Shown piece by piece: positions 23,533-35,446 of a stretch of 64,000 nucleotides of DNA. The stretch comes from Anaspis maculata (taxonomy: Eukaryota; Arthropoda; Insecta; Coleoptera; Scraptiidae), in assembly GCA_949128115.1 (NCBI GenBank), contig OX421963.1, positions 84,453,602 through 84,517,601 on the forward strand, read 5' to 3'. A model generated the notes under the pieces. That model had not been told where the DNA came from. It did not search any database and worked only from the letters and a program-made list of their open reading frames with translations. The number at the start of each line of letters is the position of its first letter. Within the stretch, counting starts at the first letter, position 1. The translations under genes and the position numbers were made by a program.

Positions 23533-24054
23533 TAGGTAAATAACAAACAATCTTATTGATTGAACAAAACAATATATATTATATATTCAAAATAAATTAT
23601 GCAATCATTATTGATAAATACACCATATTTCTCTTGAATATATCCCACAGTTTCTTCTTTTTCTTGAACGCAGAAATTTGTTGATGGTAAATAAATGATT
23701 TAGTACGTATGAAAAACCATGAGTTTATCAAATATATATTTATTATGACAACTCAAATAAATGCTATATTATCTGGCAACAAAGATATATGTATATTTTG
23801 TCAACATTTTACATTTTTCATATGTTTAAAACTATAAATCTTTTTTTTTTGTATAGGTAAGTATATAAAATATGTTATGAAAGGTAAAAAATTTCATGTA
23901 AGGGTAGGGAAGGTGGAATGGTATCCATTACGCATGCTGCATTTCCCTTTTGTATAGCTATCCTCTGGCAACATATATTAGCTAGACAATATCCAAGTAC
24001 AGGATTTATCATTGAACAATAAGATACCATTACAACGAATAAATTGTTCTTTTA
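23533..24054. other. AT-rich intergenic
   Basis: No gene or repeat was identified. Confidence 0.4.
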
Positions 24055-24270
24055 GTGATAAGTTCCAACAAAAATATTACTGATAAATTTCAACAAAATA
24101 TCAGCTGTTTCAAAAATATGGCCTATCAAAGTCTCAAACAAAACGCCCTGTATGTTCGTGACCGATGGAGAAAAAAATTTTAATCTGCGGATCCTGATTT
24201 GCCGAAGTCCTGTATCTCTCATTAACCTAAGTATGTGAGGAGTGTAAGGTCATACTCATGAATCACCCTG
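24055..24270 (-). repeat. single arm of the 5785-6955 family
   Basis: The sequence ending CATGAATCACCCTG (24257-24270), followed by TA, resembles the right arm of the element at 5785-6955, including blocks equivalent to 6760-6955. The left arm is absent, so this copy is truncated. Confidence 0.7.
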
Positions 24271-24343
24271 TATAGGAGGCATAATTATTATGTTTTTTTT
24301 CAATATACTAATTTTTGTATATTGAAGTAAGTATTATAACCTA

Positions 24344-25595
24344 CACAGAGAAAAGGATTTGTTTGAACTGAATAAAAAAAATTTGAATCAAATAAATTTG
24401 TTCTTTGTATACGGGGAATGCAATGTTTCTTTGATGTACAAAAATCATTTCTTTGGAAGTCATAAATAACCATTTCTTTCGCATAACACAGAAGTTTCAT
24501 CAACTTGAATATAGGCGTTGTTATTTGTTACAACAAAATATTTCTTTGAATTGAATAAAAAAATATCCCAATTAAAAATATTTGGTTCGCCATATACAAT
24601 GAACTGATCTATTTGATTCAAATAAATTATATTTAGTTCAAACAAATCCTTTTCTCTATGTTTATATTGTGCTGTAACTGATGCAAAATGGCGGATTTCT
24701 CAAAGGAAAAAAATGTTTCACATTTCCTCTGTCTCTAACGGTAGGTGAGTAACATTACTCGCTGCTGATTATTGAGACTAATATCATCGATATGATGCAC
24801 AATAAATATTTCTTCTGCTGTTTTTTTTGCATCCTCATGTGATTTACTTGTTCCTCACTTCAACAGGTTGACTATCTACTTTACAAATTAATAATGAAAC
24901 CTGCTCCACTTACTCAAAAGCATCATATCATATGTATCGAGATCTCAACCAAAATTCGGAGCCGCTGCATATGCTCCAAGGGAAACAGCTAAAGAAATAT
25001 TGAGCAACCTACCGTTGAACTAGTTTCAATGATCAGCGAAGTAAATAATGTTACTTACCCTTGGAGACAAGCAAAGATGACAGAGTTTGTTTCTCTTCAA
25101 AAAAAAAATCCATTTTCATCAGTCACCACACAACATACACTCAGCACAGTTCTGCCGTTCCGCATGGAAGGTAGTTTGATACTAGCGATGCTGCAGGTGG
25201 AGCAGGAAGTCGGGAACAAAGTCCTTTTTCGTGAAACACATGTAATCTTCACTTGAACGAATATTTCTTTGCTTCAAACTGCAAGATTTTGTGTCAAAGA
25301 AAATAATTGTTGATGGGCGAGATCCCAAAAAATAAGAATAAATATTTCTTTGAACGAAAAATAACTACTTGTTCAATCAAATTTCTTCCCGTATTTATTT
25401 GTTCTTAAAATTAATTTGTTTGCATTGAATAATTCAGTGCCACTAAAATTCAAACAAATTCGGGAACCAAATGAAAATAACGAGTTTATTTATTACAAAG
25501 CTATTTTACTTGATGTAATGAAATGTTGTTTGTCTGAATCAAATCAGTGTCAAATAAATGAAGTTACTAGATCCAAATAATCCTTTTTCTCTGTG
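24344..25595. mobile_element. TA-flanked inverted-repeat element, CACAGAGAAAAGGAT ends
   Basis: The left end CACAGAGAAAAGGATTTG and right end CAAATAATCCTTTTTCTCTGTG are inverted, with TA on both sides (24342-24343, 25596-25597), giving 1,252 bp. A second inverted copy of the left end occurs at about 24634-24658, so a 315-bp unit (24344-24658) may be nested or duplicated within. Motifs such as AATATTTCTTTG recur near both ends. No transposase is seen; it is non-autonomous. Confidence 0.65.
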
Positions 25596-25597
25596 TA

Positions 25598-27000
25598 TGC
25601 TATAATCATGTATTACATTTGTATTATGTTATATTTTTGAAATTCCCAAAATCCATTCGAAGTTAAGTCTTCCCGAAAAATGTTCTCCAAAAACAAACCT
25701 CGGACTTCTTCCAATGCCTGCTACGAGCAGGCTCCTCGGGAGTCATTCAGGCGAGTTACGAGTCTGAGCACCCATCGAAGTCACCGCGTCTTCGGCATTT
25801 TGATGATGCATTTGGATCGATTTATCGCCAGCAAAGCCTTAATTGAATACAATAATGGTGGCAGAAGGCCCTCTCTGCCTCTCTGTGTGCGTATGCATAC
25901 ATGTGTGTGTACAGTTAAGCAGAAGAAGAGTGGAAAAGAAGAACAAACACACCACAGGCCATTGAAGAGGTCTGCCTTGTCAGCTGCGGCAGTAAAGTGT
26001 TCTTCAGGAGCCCGCGTGCTTCGCAGGGTCTGCTGTGTGCCTTGAATAAGTAGCTTTCTTGTCAGGCGCTCGGACTTCAATCACACGTGTTATTACTGTG
26101 CATTACATTTTTACCCTCTCACACACAATGGTCCATATATTACGTCATAGAGACGAGCTTGCTCTCGCCGTCTCGCCTGATGCTCTGCGATCCGATGTCT
26201 TGGTCTTCTTCTTCTTCTTCACCGAAGACGGACGGATGGATGGATGGAGACGCGCGGCGGTTATTAACAAAAGCCCCGCAGACGCCGACAATTAAAGGTG
26301 ACGGCCCTACGCCAACTGGAAGCGATATATCAATCATTACGCGAACTTTTCCCTCCGCTTGGCTACTTAATTATACTGGTGGAACTGGTGCTCCGTAAAT
26401 TCCACCCAGGTTGACTTTTATGAGGCCCGAAGTGCGAAGTCACTTATTCCAAAGTAACACTTTTGATGATGCGGCAAGTGCGATGGCCCTGGGGCGAGGC
26501 AAGGAACTGAGAAAGTCTATATACTAACCGCATCGGCCCACAACCCCTTTTGGAGTTCTTATCCGAGGATCATCCTCGAGTCTTCCGCGCGCAATTACTT
26601 CTCCATAGCGCGATCGAAATGCCAGTTTGCTCGTAAATTTGTGAGAGCTCGCAACGATATTGGATTGCCATGAGCCAAGAGAATTACAATGTTTACCGTG
26701 AATAATTTAATTACGCTGTTATGAATGTTATTCTTGGATACTTTCAAGAGTAGGTATTGTACAGGATCCAGCAGAAGGTACCTGCTGATCATGTTATTCT
26801 ATTTTTTGAGAAGGAATGGAGTAGGTAATCACCATAATTTTTTTTTATAAAGAGAAGACTTGGTGAATTTTGCTTTACGCATTCATCAGTTGTCAAAATA
26901 AAGCGTTATTGGCTACTGGAAATATGCCAGAAAGTTGGAATAAAATTAAATTATAAACAGTGTTTTTTCTTATGAAGAACCGTCGACTTAGTTCATTAGA
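25598..27000. other. apparently non-repetitive intergenic DNA
   Basis: This has more balanced composition than its surroundings, with CTTCTTCTTC and GGATGGATGGA simple repeats near 26205-26245. An open frame of 121 codons (25680-26045) is not recognisable. It could be host regulatory sequence. Confidence 0.35.
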
Positions 27001-27002
27001 TG

Positions 27003-27301
27003 GAAGAACTGTGGAAAGATTTCCACCGACGGAACGAATGACTTTTCAAATGAAAAGTACATGTACCTACTAGAAGGTGGTAGTTTTCTTCAGAAATGAA
27101 AGCTGTAGACACAGTGTTTCGCTATATTATTTCAGCTCTTCAGTACAGCATACCAGACGTGAATTTCCAGTAAAACTACCAAGAGAGTTGTATAGATTTT
27201 CAACAACATACCTCTGCAGCCGGTAGACATCAATCTTCTAGTATGTACTTTTCATTTAAAAAGTCATCCGTTCCGTCAGTGGAAATGTCTGTTCCAGTTC
27301 T
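27003..27301. mobile_element. hairpin MITE-like element
   Basis: 27003-27077 and 27232-27301 are inverted copies, sharing CGACGGAACG(A/G)ATGACTTTT and GAAAAGTACAT. The loop of about 155 bp is non-coding. The exact termini and target duplication are unclear. Confidence 0.6.
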
Positions 27302-27468
27302 TTGATCTTCAAATTAAATGTCTTTTTTTACGTCCAAACAAAGCGGTTTTGATGGTGTTGAAATGTGTTTTTCAAATAGTTACGCTGCTTTAGTCAATAA
27401 ATTTTCACGAGGAAAATAAAGTGATCAGTACATTTTGCCAGACCCTGTATGTGGGCACTTCAACATAT

Positions 27469-27577
27469 TGTCACGAGCGGCAATTCTGGAGAACCCGCGA
27501 TTCCCCTAGACTCTTCCTGTTAGGTCGCAGTATACAAATGCGGAGCGTACTTGTACTTTGCTTTGGCCCGTGGAACG
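27469..27577 (+). repeat. LTR family A, left part of a copy split by the 20-kb insertion
   Basis: It starts TGTCACGAGCGG after ATAT (27465-27468) and continues until the hAT-like end at 27578. The remainder of the LTR resumes at 47536. Together the parts align over their length with the intact LTR at 1133-1642. Confidence 0.85.
27570..27577 (+). other. 8-bp target duplication GTGGAACG, left copy
   Basis: GTGGAACG here is identical to 47528-47535 directly after the right end of the insertion. The equivalent bases in the intact LTR copy (minus strand of 1516-1523) read GTGAAACC and occur once. Confidence 0.9.
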
Positions 27578-27769
27578 CAGGGTTGGGTCAGTAGAATATA
27601 CACTGTCGAAAATGCGTAATCTACGTGTATATTCTACTGTAGAATATGTCACTGGATTCTCAATTTTTGTTACATCATATTCTACACGTAAAAAATTATT
27701 TTGGAAGTAAACACATTTAATTCAACAAAAACAAAGTCCTTCGACAACCAAACACCAGACAATCAGACC

Positions 27770-27826
27770 ACAACTGCACAGACACTTGTTTCACCCCTGT
27801 TTGGGGCTCATCAGTGCGTAAGCATC
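27770..27826 (-). ncRNA. hammerhead-ribozyme-like motif (probable Penelope-type fragment)
   Basis: On the minus strand, CTGATGA (27808-27814) is followed by a five-pair stem II, GCCCC/GGGGT closed by a G-U pair, with an AAACA loop, then GAAA (27789-27792). A minimal three-pair stem III (ACA/TGT) leads to GTC, placing the predicted cleavage after C at 27781. Stem I pairs ACGCA with TGTGC through about four pairs including one G-U, then becomes irregular. Self-cleaving motifs with short stem III are known from the terminal repeats of Penelope-like retroelements. Core nucleotides all match; activity is untested. Confidence 0.65.
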
Positions 27827-28020
27827 GAGTCGTACCATCCAGTGCTGTGACAGTCAGAGAAATCTTTGTGATGTACAGTTGACGCGACCCAAAAGTGAAC
27901 GGCAAATTTGTCTGTTGTGATTTCACCACTACATCATAGGCGTAGGTGTCAGCCTGAAGTTTTTGACTCCTATATCTATTTCTGTATTGATAACTGTCAC
28001 GGACATACACCGGAAACAAA

Positions 28021-28200
28021 ATGCCGAGACATCATTTAATGGAAGCGCGAACAATGAGGGCCATAGCCAAGTTGGAAGGAAACTGGTTTATAAGTGCAGC
28101 AGCGGCTACAGAGCTGCGACAAAAGTTGCATGTTGCAGAAGAACATAGACTGCGAAGGCCAGCCAGAGAAGAAACTGAAAGAGTGTCAACTGAGATGGAA
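28021..28200 (+). pseudogene. possible N-terminal Tc1-like transposase fragment
   Basis: A frame opening MPRHHLMEARTMRAIAKLEG resembles the start of some Tc1-like transposases (MPR... followed by a helix-turn-helix), but similarity fades after about 40 residues and I am not certain. It is on the same strand as the Tc1 catalytic-region remnant at 43995-44193, with two large insertions between. If both come from one gene, it was split by about 15.8 kb. Unrelated short frames could look like this by chance. Confidence 0.25.
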
Positions 28201-28204
28201 GACA

Positions 28205-28331
28205 ACGCCCCGGGTAGTGTGGTCAAAAAAAAATTGTTTTTCAATTCTCTACCATGGCAGGAAGGGGGTGCTCATCAACCCTCTAATATTGAAAACTCTA
28301 GATTTATTCGTAAAAGTCCGTAGCATCCAGA
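28205..28331. repeat. outer inverted repeat, left arm
   Basis: It runs from the CCCCGGG(T)AGTGTGGTC block to AATAAATCTAGA, with its reverse complement at 35185-35372. Shared segments include ACCATGGCAGGAAGGGGGTG. The pair encloses the 28371-34227 element and the small hAT element at 34379-34548. Confidence 0.75.
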
Positions 28332-29016
28332 TTTACCAAAAACAGGGAGAAATATGTCAGTAATAATCTACAGGGTGATTCACCACCAAATGGACATAGC
28401 TCAAGGGTAGGTCCAGTTTCTTAAGGCGAACCAGGATCTGGTTTTGGAATTTCTATAAAGTTGTTCGTTTCGAAGCTACAGGGTGATTCATGTATTTCGT
28501 AGAATTTTTTGACAAGCTGTATCTTCAGAACGACTCAATGGATTCAATTCAAATTTTGTGAGTTATTTCTTTTATTGATAGCTGACACATCGCCTTACCT
28601 GTGCGGAATTTCTAGGGCCGGCGTTGAAAAAAAAACTTCAAAGTTTTTTCAAAAAAAACGTTCTGTATGTATATTTTTTCAAATTTATTTCCACATTCAA
28701 AAACTACATGAAACATGCTATAAGTATCGCAAAAAAAAATGGCTTGGCACCATTGAGCTGTCAATAAAATTTTGATAATCCTGAAAATTTTCAAGGTTAG
28801 GATTTGTTGTGAATTGATAATCTGAAATATTTGCAGATGATCTATTATGGCCTTGAATTTCAGCCGTTTCTTCAAAGAATTTTTTTTCCGACGTTTTCCA
28901 GGAACTAACTCGGAGCAACAAAAAATTTCATCAGAATTTTCGAAAAATTCATGTCACGTCCCTCAATTTCAGCTCAACGTGGAATAGAAGTGAAGTTGAG
29001 GGACGTAACAATTTTT

Positions 29017-32000
29017 ACTTTCCCGGCCCGTCCAAGGGAAAGTTATGTAATGATGCAGGATGCAGGAAAAACGTTCTGACACGATAGCTGCCGAACCGAT
29101 AGTCTGATCGACTTGAAATTTGGTATACAGACAGGGTCTTGCTGTTGAATGAGCTGATTAGTTTTTGGCTTTCATCTGTCAGACGGAAGTGTCACTATCA
29201 AAAAATGACAGAAGCTATATCTCGCAGAACTTGACTTGCAAAATGCCGTTTGGAAGCTCATGGAAAACTGTATTCAGAATGGTTAAAAAATATTGCCCTA
29301 TCTGTCATCTGTCAAAAAATAAAAAATGTCAAAGTTTGAAACTTTACCATCCAATTATTCAAAATCTATCCGACGAATTGAGACCAAATTTGGCAGGAAG
29401 CAACAGAACATAAGAGTCAAATTATGTGTGCAGTTGCAACTTTCCACCATTTTCCCATCGGGCGTTATGAATTTTCAAAATTTCTCCTAGCCGTTGCCAC
29501 CCGAGAGAACGACTCACCCGGACTTCCACCAGGATGACTCGCTTTTGATGCAGCACTCCACTAAAAAACTCATTTCTGCTCGAGGAACGACTTTTTTCGA
29601 AAAATTTCGACTGATATCGGAAGTAGATTGAACTGGGCGTCTTGTAGATCTATTTTTAAAATCGACACAGCTTCGGTTTTCCGACGGTATTTTTTTCAAT
29701 AACAAACTTGCACATTCCGTGAATTTGAAAAAACTGCAGCGTAAACTTCAACATGCGGTGAGCCACACGAAATATTTATTTTAGGTGCAGACATGCTGCG
29801 AATGAAAGTTGGAGAGAAGACTGAATGAATTTTCAAAGGAAAAATTTTCAAAATCGGATCAACGGTTTTCAAGTTTTCCTCTCTGGAAAAACTGGAAATT
29901 TTCCAACTTTTTATTCCGTGAACAAATTTCCGCTATTTGTTTTTGAAGAACAGGCAACTGGTTCTTGAACATTTTCCAACAATTTTTCTCCAATTTCCCG
30001 GAAATTTTCCTGCTGGAAATAAGGAAATATAAAACCGGCCTCGGTTCTCGAGACCGGACTTAGATGATGGAGCTTAAAGAGAAGCCTAATTGACGATTTC
30101 CACAATAAGATGATTTGGAAAAAAATGAGGTTTTCCCTGAAAATTCAGATTTTCCCCCAGATTTTCCTGACAAAATTTTCAATTTCCTGCGAATATTTTC
30201 AATCTTTCTCTCCAATTCCAATTTCTCACCCGAAGGGACACTTCGATCAAAGTCATTACTGACGTCTCTGGATACCGCCGGGAAAGTTTTGTGTCGCCCC
30301 ACAACAGATTTGTCTGTCTGTGGGTGTGTGTGTGTGTGTGTGTATGAAGTGCAGTGTATGTGTGTGATCTTCCACGATAACTGCCGAACCGTTTATCCGA
30401 TCGATTTAAAATTTGATATGCAGACATGGTTTTGTCCTGGAATGACCGGATTAGTTTTTGGCTGTCATCTGTCAAACAGAAGTGTCACTATCAGCAAATG
30501 ACAGAAGTTATATCTCTCGGAACTTGACTTGCAATATGTCATTTGAAAGGCCTTGAGGAATTGTATTCTGAACAGTTAAAAGTATTCTCCTACCTGTTAT
30601 CTGTCAAATTATAAAAAATATCAAAGTCTGGAACTTTGCCATTTAATTATTCAAAATCTATACGACAGATGTGAACCAAACCTGGCAGGAAGCAACATTA
30701 CCAAAGAATCAAGCTAATGCTGAAGTTGGAGTTCCCCATCATTCACCAGTCGAGCGCTATGAATCTTCAAAGTTTGGCCTGGCCGAATTCAGCCGGGCTT
30801 GCCTGTTCCTCGATTTTTGGCCTATTCAATTTTTTTAGCAACATGGCAACCAAACCGGTAGGTAACTACGTTTTTGTTACGAATTGTATCAATGTCAAAG
30901 TGACAACATGAACGCTGTTCTCGCAGGTTCTCGGTGTTTTCTTTAGTATCTTTTTGCATCATTTGAGGCAACAGTGCGAACCGATCCTTTGTGTTGTTTG
31001 GGGCTCCGTGAACCCCCTTGTGTTTTCTGTAGCTTTAGCAACTTCAGTATGCCCATTCCATTGACGTATATGTACCAAGGATGTCTCTTGAAGCCCCACT
31101 GAGCCCCCCTCTTTTTTTTTAGTTTTCAGAACTATCGTGCCTTCAGGTGTGGTTCGGACTCAACTTCTTGATGGGCTCGAAGTCTCATTTCACAGGTCAC
31201 CACTTGGGGGCCCTGAATTGCAATTAATTAGAACTCTGCCCCAGGTTTTCAATCCGCGACTGATTTTCACCAGTTATTTTTCAAACAATAATTTAGGTTG
31301 CATCATTAAAGGCAACAGTGCGCCCCGATTGATTGTGTGTTCAAGTGTTGTTTGGGGCTGCGTAAACCCCCTTGTGTGGAACTAGCATTGCATTCTTGAG
31401 ATATCACAACAGTTAACTACCTCTAGTTCTACCTTTTGAATTATATCATCACCTTGTAATGCGATCGCGCAAATTAAACGGTTCTGCCACGATAACTACA
31501 AAATTGTTGATCGGATTAAATCGAAATCAGGTACGAAAGCATAAGTTCAGCCTGGAATGACCTGATTAGACTTTGGGTAGATGATTTAGTTTGGAAGCCC
31601 TCAGATGGCACATTGGGTCTGGGCTTGTCTGCCCAAGCTCTAAATTGAAGATATAGAGTTAAAATGCTACACACAGATGCAGAAAGTTCTCAGTAAAGTT
31701 TGTGTAATTTCATCATCATGTCTAAAGTAGGAACAAAAATTTTAATAAGGAACTAGCATTGCATTCTTGAGATATCACAACAGTTAGCTTCCTAGTTCTA
31801 CCTTTCGAAATATTTCATCATCGTGGAAACCTGAACCTGTCACTGGTTCTGTCGGCCCAACAATGGATGCAGGATGCTCGCTAAACGCTCAACTCACTGG
31901 AACTTTTCCAATCAACTTCTCCATTATGTCCCACTTTACCGAAGGGACGCTTAGATCAAAATCATTACTGACGTCCCTGGATACCGCCGGGAAAGTTTTG

Positions 32001-32017
32001 TGTCGCCCCACAACAGA
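29017..32017 (+). mobile_element. 3-kb element inserted in the left arm of the palindrome
   Basis: It begins ACTTTCCCGGCCCGTCC and ends near GTCGCCCCACAACAGAT, between T-runs. The right arm (about 33570-33600) preserves the uninterrupted site, which defines both ends. It contains two diverged copies of a module (about 29080-29470 and 30370-30790) sharing GCCGAACCG and ATTAGTTTTTGGCT. GCCGGGAAAGTTTTGTGTCG occurs near 30278 and at the right end. A shorter inverted copy lies at 55577-57272. No protein is recognised, so I do not assign a superfamily. Confidence 0.7.
30318..30343 (+). repeat. (GT)n microsatellite
   Basis: A GTGTGTGT run lies within the 3-kb element, after its first CCGGGAAAGTTTTGTGTCG block. 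Confidence 0.85.
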
Positions 32018-34378
32018 TTTTTTTTAAATTCTGATGAAATTTTTTTTTGCTATCGAAAACACGTGGAAATTTTTTTTTAAATTTTTTTGACGAAACGGCT
32101 GAAACTTAAGGCCATAATAGATCATTTGCAAAGCTTTTTTCGAAAAAGCACATTCTGTATGCATATTTTTCGAAATTTATTTCCATATTTAGAATCCACT
32201 TGAAACATGCTAATAGTGGAGCGAAATCGGCCTGAAAAGTCGTCGTTTTTTTTTTGGAGGTATAACAGCACCAAGCCTCATAGGTCTTATAGAGAATCAA
32301 ATTCCACGTATGTATGGTCATTTTGAGGATGATCTTGTGGTAGGGACCTTTTTGATGGGCAAAAAACCTCAAAAGTTGAAAATGAGCAGTTCAGCATTCA
32401 CAACGTCAAATTTTTGGATCCAGTTGAGCTATCGGTCTGTTCTTTTTTTTTAATAAAAGTACATGGAAAAACCTTCCCAATGGAACATCACTGACTGAAG
32501 ATAATTGTTCACGAACGTGTTTATAGAACAATAAACATTAAATTGACCAAAAATGCAGTCCTTTTCTGACCATGCGAAGAACTTCTCTCCTCGGAGGAAT
32601 TTTCACATACAACGTGCAAGGAAAATGAAGCCAAAATATGAGAGAAAATTTTAAAGGAAGTTTCATTGATCTAGGCCGTATAGTTTGTCAGTTATGAATT
32701 TTTTTCTGTCGCATTGAGTTGGAACGTCGCCCGGCGTGTGCTTGCATACAGTAAATCGCCGCAAACGAACAGTGAGCGCGGCACGGCTCCCGTCACTAGC
32801 GCTGTTTGTTATGCGGCAATTTAGTGTATGCAAGCACACGCCGGGCAACGTTCCAACTCAATGCGACAGAAAAAAATTCATAACTGACAAACTATATGAC
32901 CTAGATCAATGAAACTTCCTTTAAAATTTTCTCTCATATTTTGGCTTCATTCTTCTCGCAAGTTGTATCTGAAAATTCCTACAAGGAAAGAAGTTCTTTG
33001 CATGGTCAAAAAGGGACTGCATTTTTGGTGAATATAATGTTTATTATTGTTCTATAAACACGTTCGTGAACAATTATCTTTAGTCAGTGATGTACCACTG
33101 GAAAGGCTTTTCCATGTACTTTTATTTAAAAAAAAAAGAACAGACCGATAGCTCAACTGGATCCAGAAATATAACGTTGTGAATGCTGAACTGCTCATTT
33201 TCAATTTTTGGGGTTTTTTGCCCATAAAAAAGGTCCTTATCACAAGATCATCCCCAAAATGACCATACATACGTGGAATTTGATTCTCTATAAGACCTAT
33301 AAGGTTTGGTGCTGTTATACCTTCAAAAAAAAAACGACGACTTTTCAGGCCGATTTCGCTCCACTGTAAAGAAATTGCTTGGCACCATTGAGATGTCAAT
33401 AAAATTTTGATGATCCTAAAAATTTTTGTGGCTAGGATTTTTTGTAAATTGATAATTCAAAATATTTGCAAATGATCTATTATGGCCTTAAGTTTCAGCC
33501 GTTTCATCAAAAAAATTAAAAAAAAATTTCCACGTTTTTTCGGTAACAAAAAAAAATTTCATCAGAATATAAAAAAAAATTGTTATGTCCCTCAACTTCA
33601 CTTCTATCCCACGTTGAGCTGAAATTGAGGGACGTGACATGAATTTTTCGAAAATTCTGAAGAAATTTTTTGTTGCTCCTAGTTAGTTCCTGGAAAACGT
33701 TGGAAAAAAAAATTCTTTGAAGAAACGGCTGAAATTCAAGGCCATAATAGATCATCTGCAAATATTTCAGATTATCAATTCACAACAAATCCTAACCTTG
33801 AAAATTTTCAGGATTATCAAAATTTTATTGACAGCTCAATGGTGCCAAGCCATTTCTTTTGCGATACTTATAGCATGTTTCATGTAGTTTTTGAATGTGG
33901 AAATAAATTTGAAAAAATATACATACAGAACGTTTTTTTTGAAAAAACTTTGAAGTTTTTTTATCAAGGCCGGCCCTGGAAATTTCGAACTGGTTGATCA
34001 GGCGATGTGTCAAATATCAATAGTAAAATGACCTCACACAATTTCAATCGAATCCATTGGATCGTTCTAAAGATATGGCTTATTTAAAAAATCGACAAAA
34101 TACATGAATCACCTGTAACTTCAAAACGAACAGCGTTAGAAAATTTTCAAAGCCAGATCCTGGTTTGCCTGAAAAAACTGGACCTATATACCCTCAGGCT
34201 ATGTCCATTTGGTGGTGAATCACCCTGTATTTAGCACAATTTGAGAATTATATAAAAGAAAAATCAGATGAGAGTGAAATATTGATCGTTGAACTAATAG
34301 AGTGACACCTACCAAAAAAGCAGAGATGTTTTGCGGTATGACTTGTTAATGTTGAAGCTGGATATCGCAAAGTGAGGC

Positions 34379-34548
34379 CAGGGTCGGCTTTACAGCTTTT
34401 GGCGCCCAATAAGGCGAAGTTTTATAATGCGCCCTTTTATGAATAGAATGGAAAAATAGCATCTCAAGCGATTTTTTCTTCAAATGATAACAATAATGTT
34501 GGCGCTCGAGGCGGTCGCCTTGCTCGCCACACCCTAAAACCGGTCCTG
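34379..34548. mobile_element. short hAT MITE, 170 bp
   Basis: It starts CAGGGTCGGCTTTA and ends TAAAACCGGTCCTG, an imperfect inverted pair. Flanking octamers AGTGAGGC (34371-34378) and AGTAAGGC (34549-34556) differ at one base, fitting an aged hAT target duplication. Confidence 0.75.
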
Positions 34549-35184
34549 AGTAAGGCCCAGTGTTTCCATCTCTGGTTAACCTCAACCGAAAGGTCAATGT
34601 CATAAATGTCATATCAACATAGCTGAAACATTGGTATCTTTGGCAATCAACCTCAAGTTGAGCTTCAAGTTGAGCTCCGGATAGAGTTATCTTGGGACGG
34701 AAATACTGAGTCTGTGAATAATTTTGCAACCCTAAGGACTGCGGAAACCTCAAGAGATTTCACCTTTGAAAGAACATCAAACATGTTACTGATTTTGAAT
34801 ATTAGTATCCACTTCCTGAGACATTTCTTTTGAATATGGATCAACATCCATGACTACCTTCAAGACAAAGACTGAGTTATAAAATTCACGGGTGGTAAAC
34901 GGTACTGCTAAAAGGGGTGTCCAATTGTTCGAGAAATACAACTAAATACTGACCAATGACAAGAATGAAAAGATGTTTTTGTTGCATATGGTAGAAACCA
35001 ATTGAAAAATGGTGCCTATTTGGACGACCAAAAATGTTTGATCAACGTTATCTAATGTTAAATTATACATGTTAGTTTAACATTATAATTACTCTTCATT
35101 TTATTTTTTCTTCTACATAATTCTTCATTTAGATGTACACCAGATGAACAATAATCCATATATTACTGCGTGTTCTGTTTACTC

Positions 35185-35372
35185 TAGATGCTACAAATTC
35201 CTTCGAATAAATCTGGGATATTCAAATTTTGAGGGTTGATGAGCACCCCCTTCCTGCCATGGTAGAGAATTGAAATTCCACCAGGAAATCACTATGGGTA
35301 TGTGTAACAAAAGTAAAGGGTGGCCCGATCAAAAATTGAAAAAACAATTTTTTTTGGACCACACTAGCCCCG
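35185..35372. repeat. outer inverted repeat, right arm
   Basis: This is the reverse complement of 28205-28331, with about 55 extra bases (near 35278-35332) absent from the left arm. Confidence 0.75.
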
Positions 35373-35446
35373 GGGTTGAATTCATCCAACAAAATCCGCC
35401 CAGTACCGCTGTAGAAGCCCGAGAAAAGACATTGTTCTCATCAGAA

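Larger units (their letters stand above)
28479..34115. mobile_element. giant palindrome with about 1.3-kb arms, left arm interrupted
   Basis: Left-arm sequence runs 28479-29016, is broken by a 3-kb insertion, and resumes at about 32018-32790. The right arm runs about 32800-34115 without that break. The centre near 32790 has inverted CGTGTGCTTGCATAC and GTCGCATTGAGTTGGAACGT blocks. Without the insertion the element is about 2.6 kb. No coding region is recognised. Arm divergence (many substitutions, indels in T-runs) implies age. Confidence 0.8.
28371..34227. mobile_element. nested palindromic element pair, outer ends
   Basis: CAGGGTGATTCACCACC at 28371 and its inverse ending at 34227 are flanked by TA (28369-28370, 34228-34229). 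The outer arms are only about 110 bp (28371-28478 and 34116-34227). Between them a second TA-flanked pair of CAGGGTGATTCATG ends (28479 and 34115) begins a much longer palindrome. The simplest reading is a hairpin MITE of about 220 bp with another element inserted at its centre. Confidence 0.75.

Noticed and set aside
25680..26400. Overlapping frames of about 100-121 codons
   Set aside because: Simple-repeat content (CTT, GGAT runs) and no domain; open frames follow from local composition.
32663..32848. Small minus-strand frame at the palindrome centre
   Set aside because: It is produced by the inverted arms and has no recognisable product.
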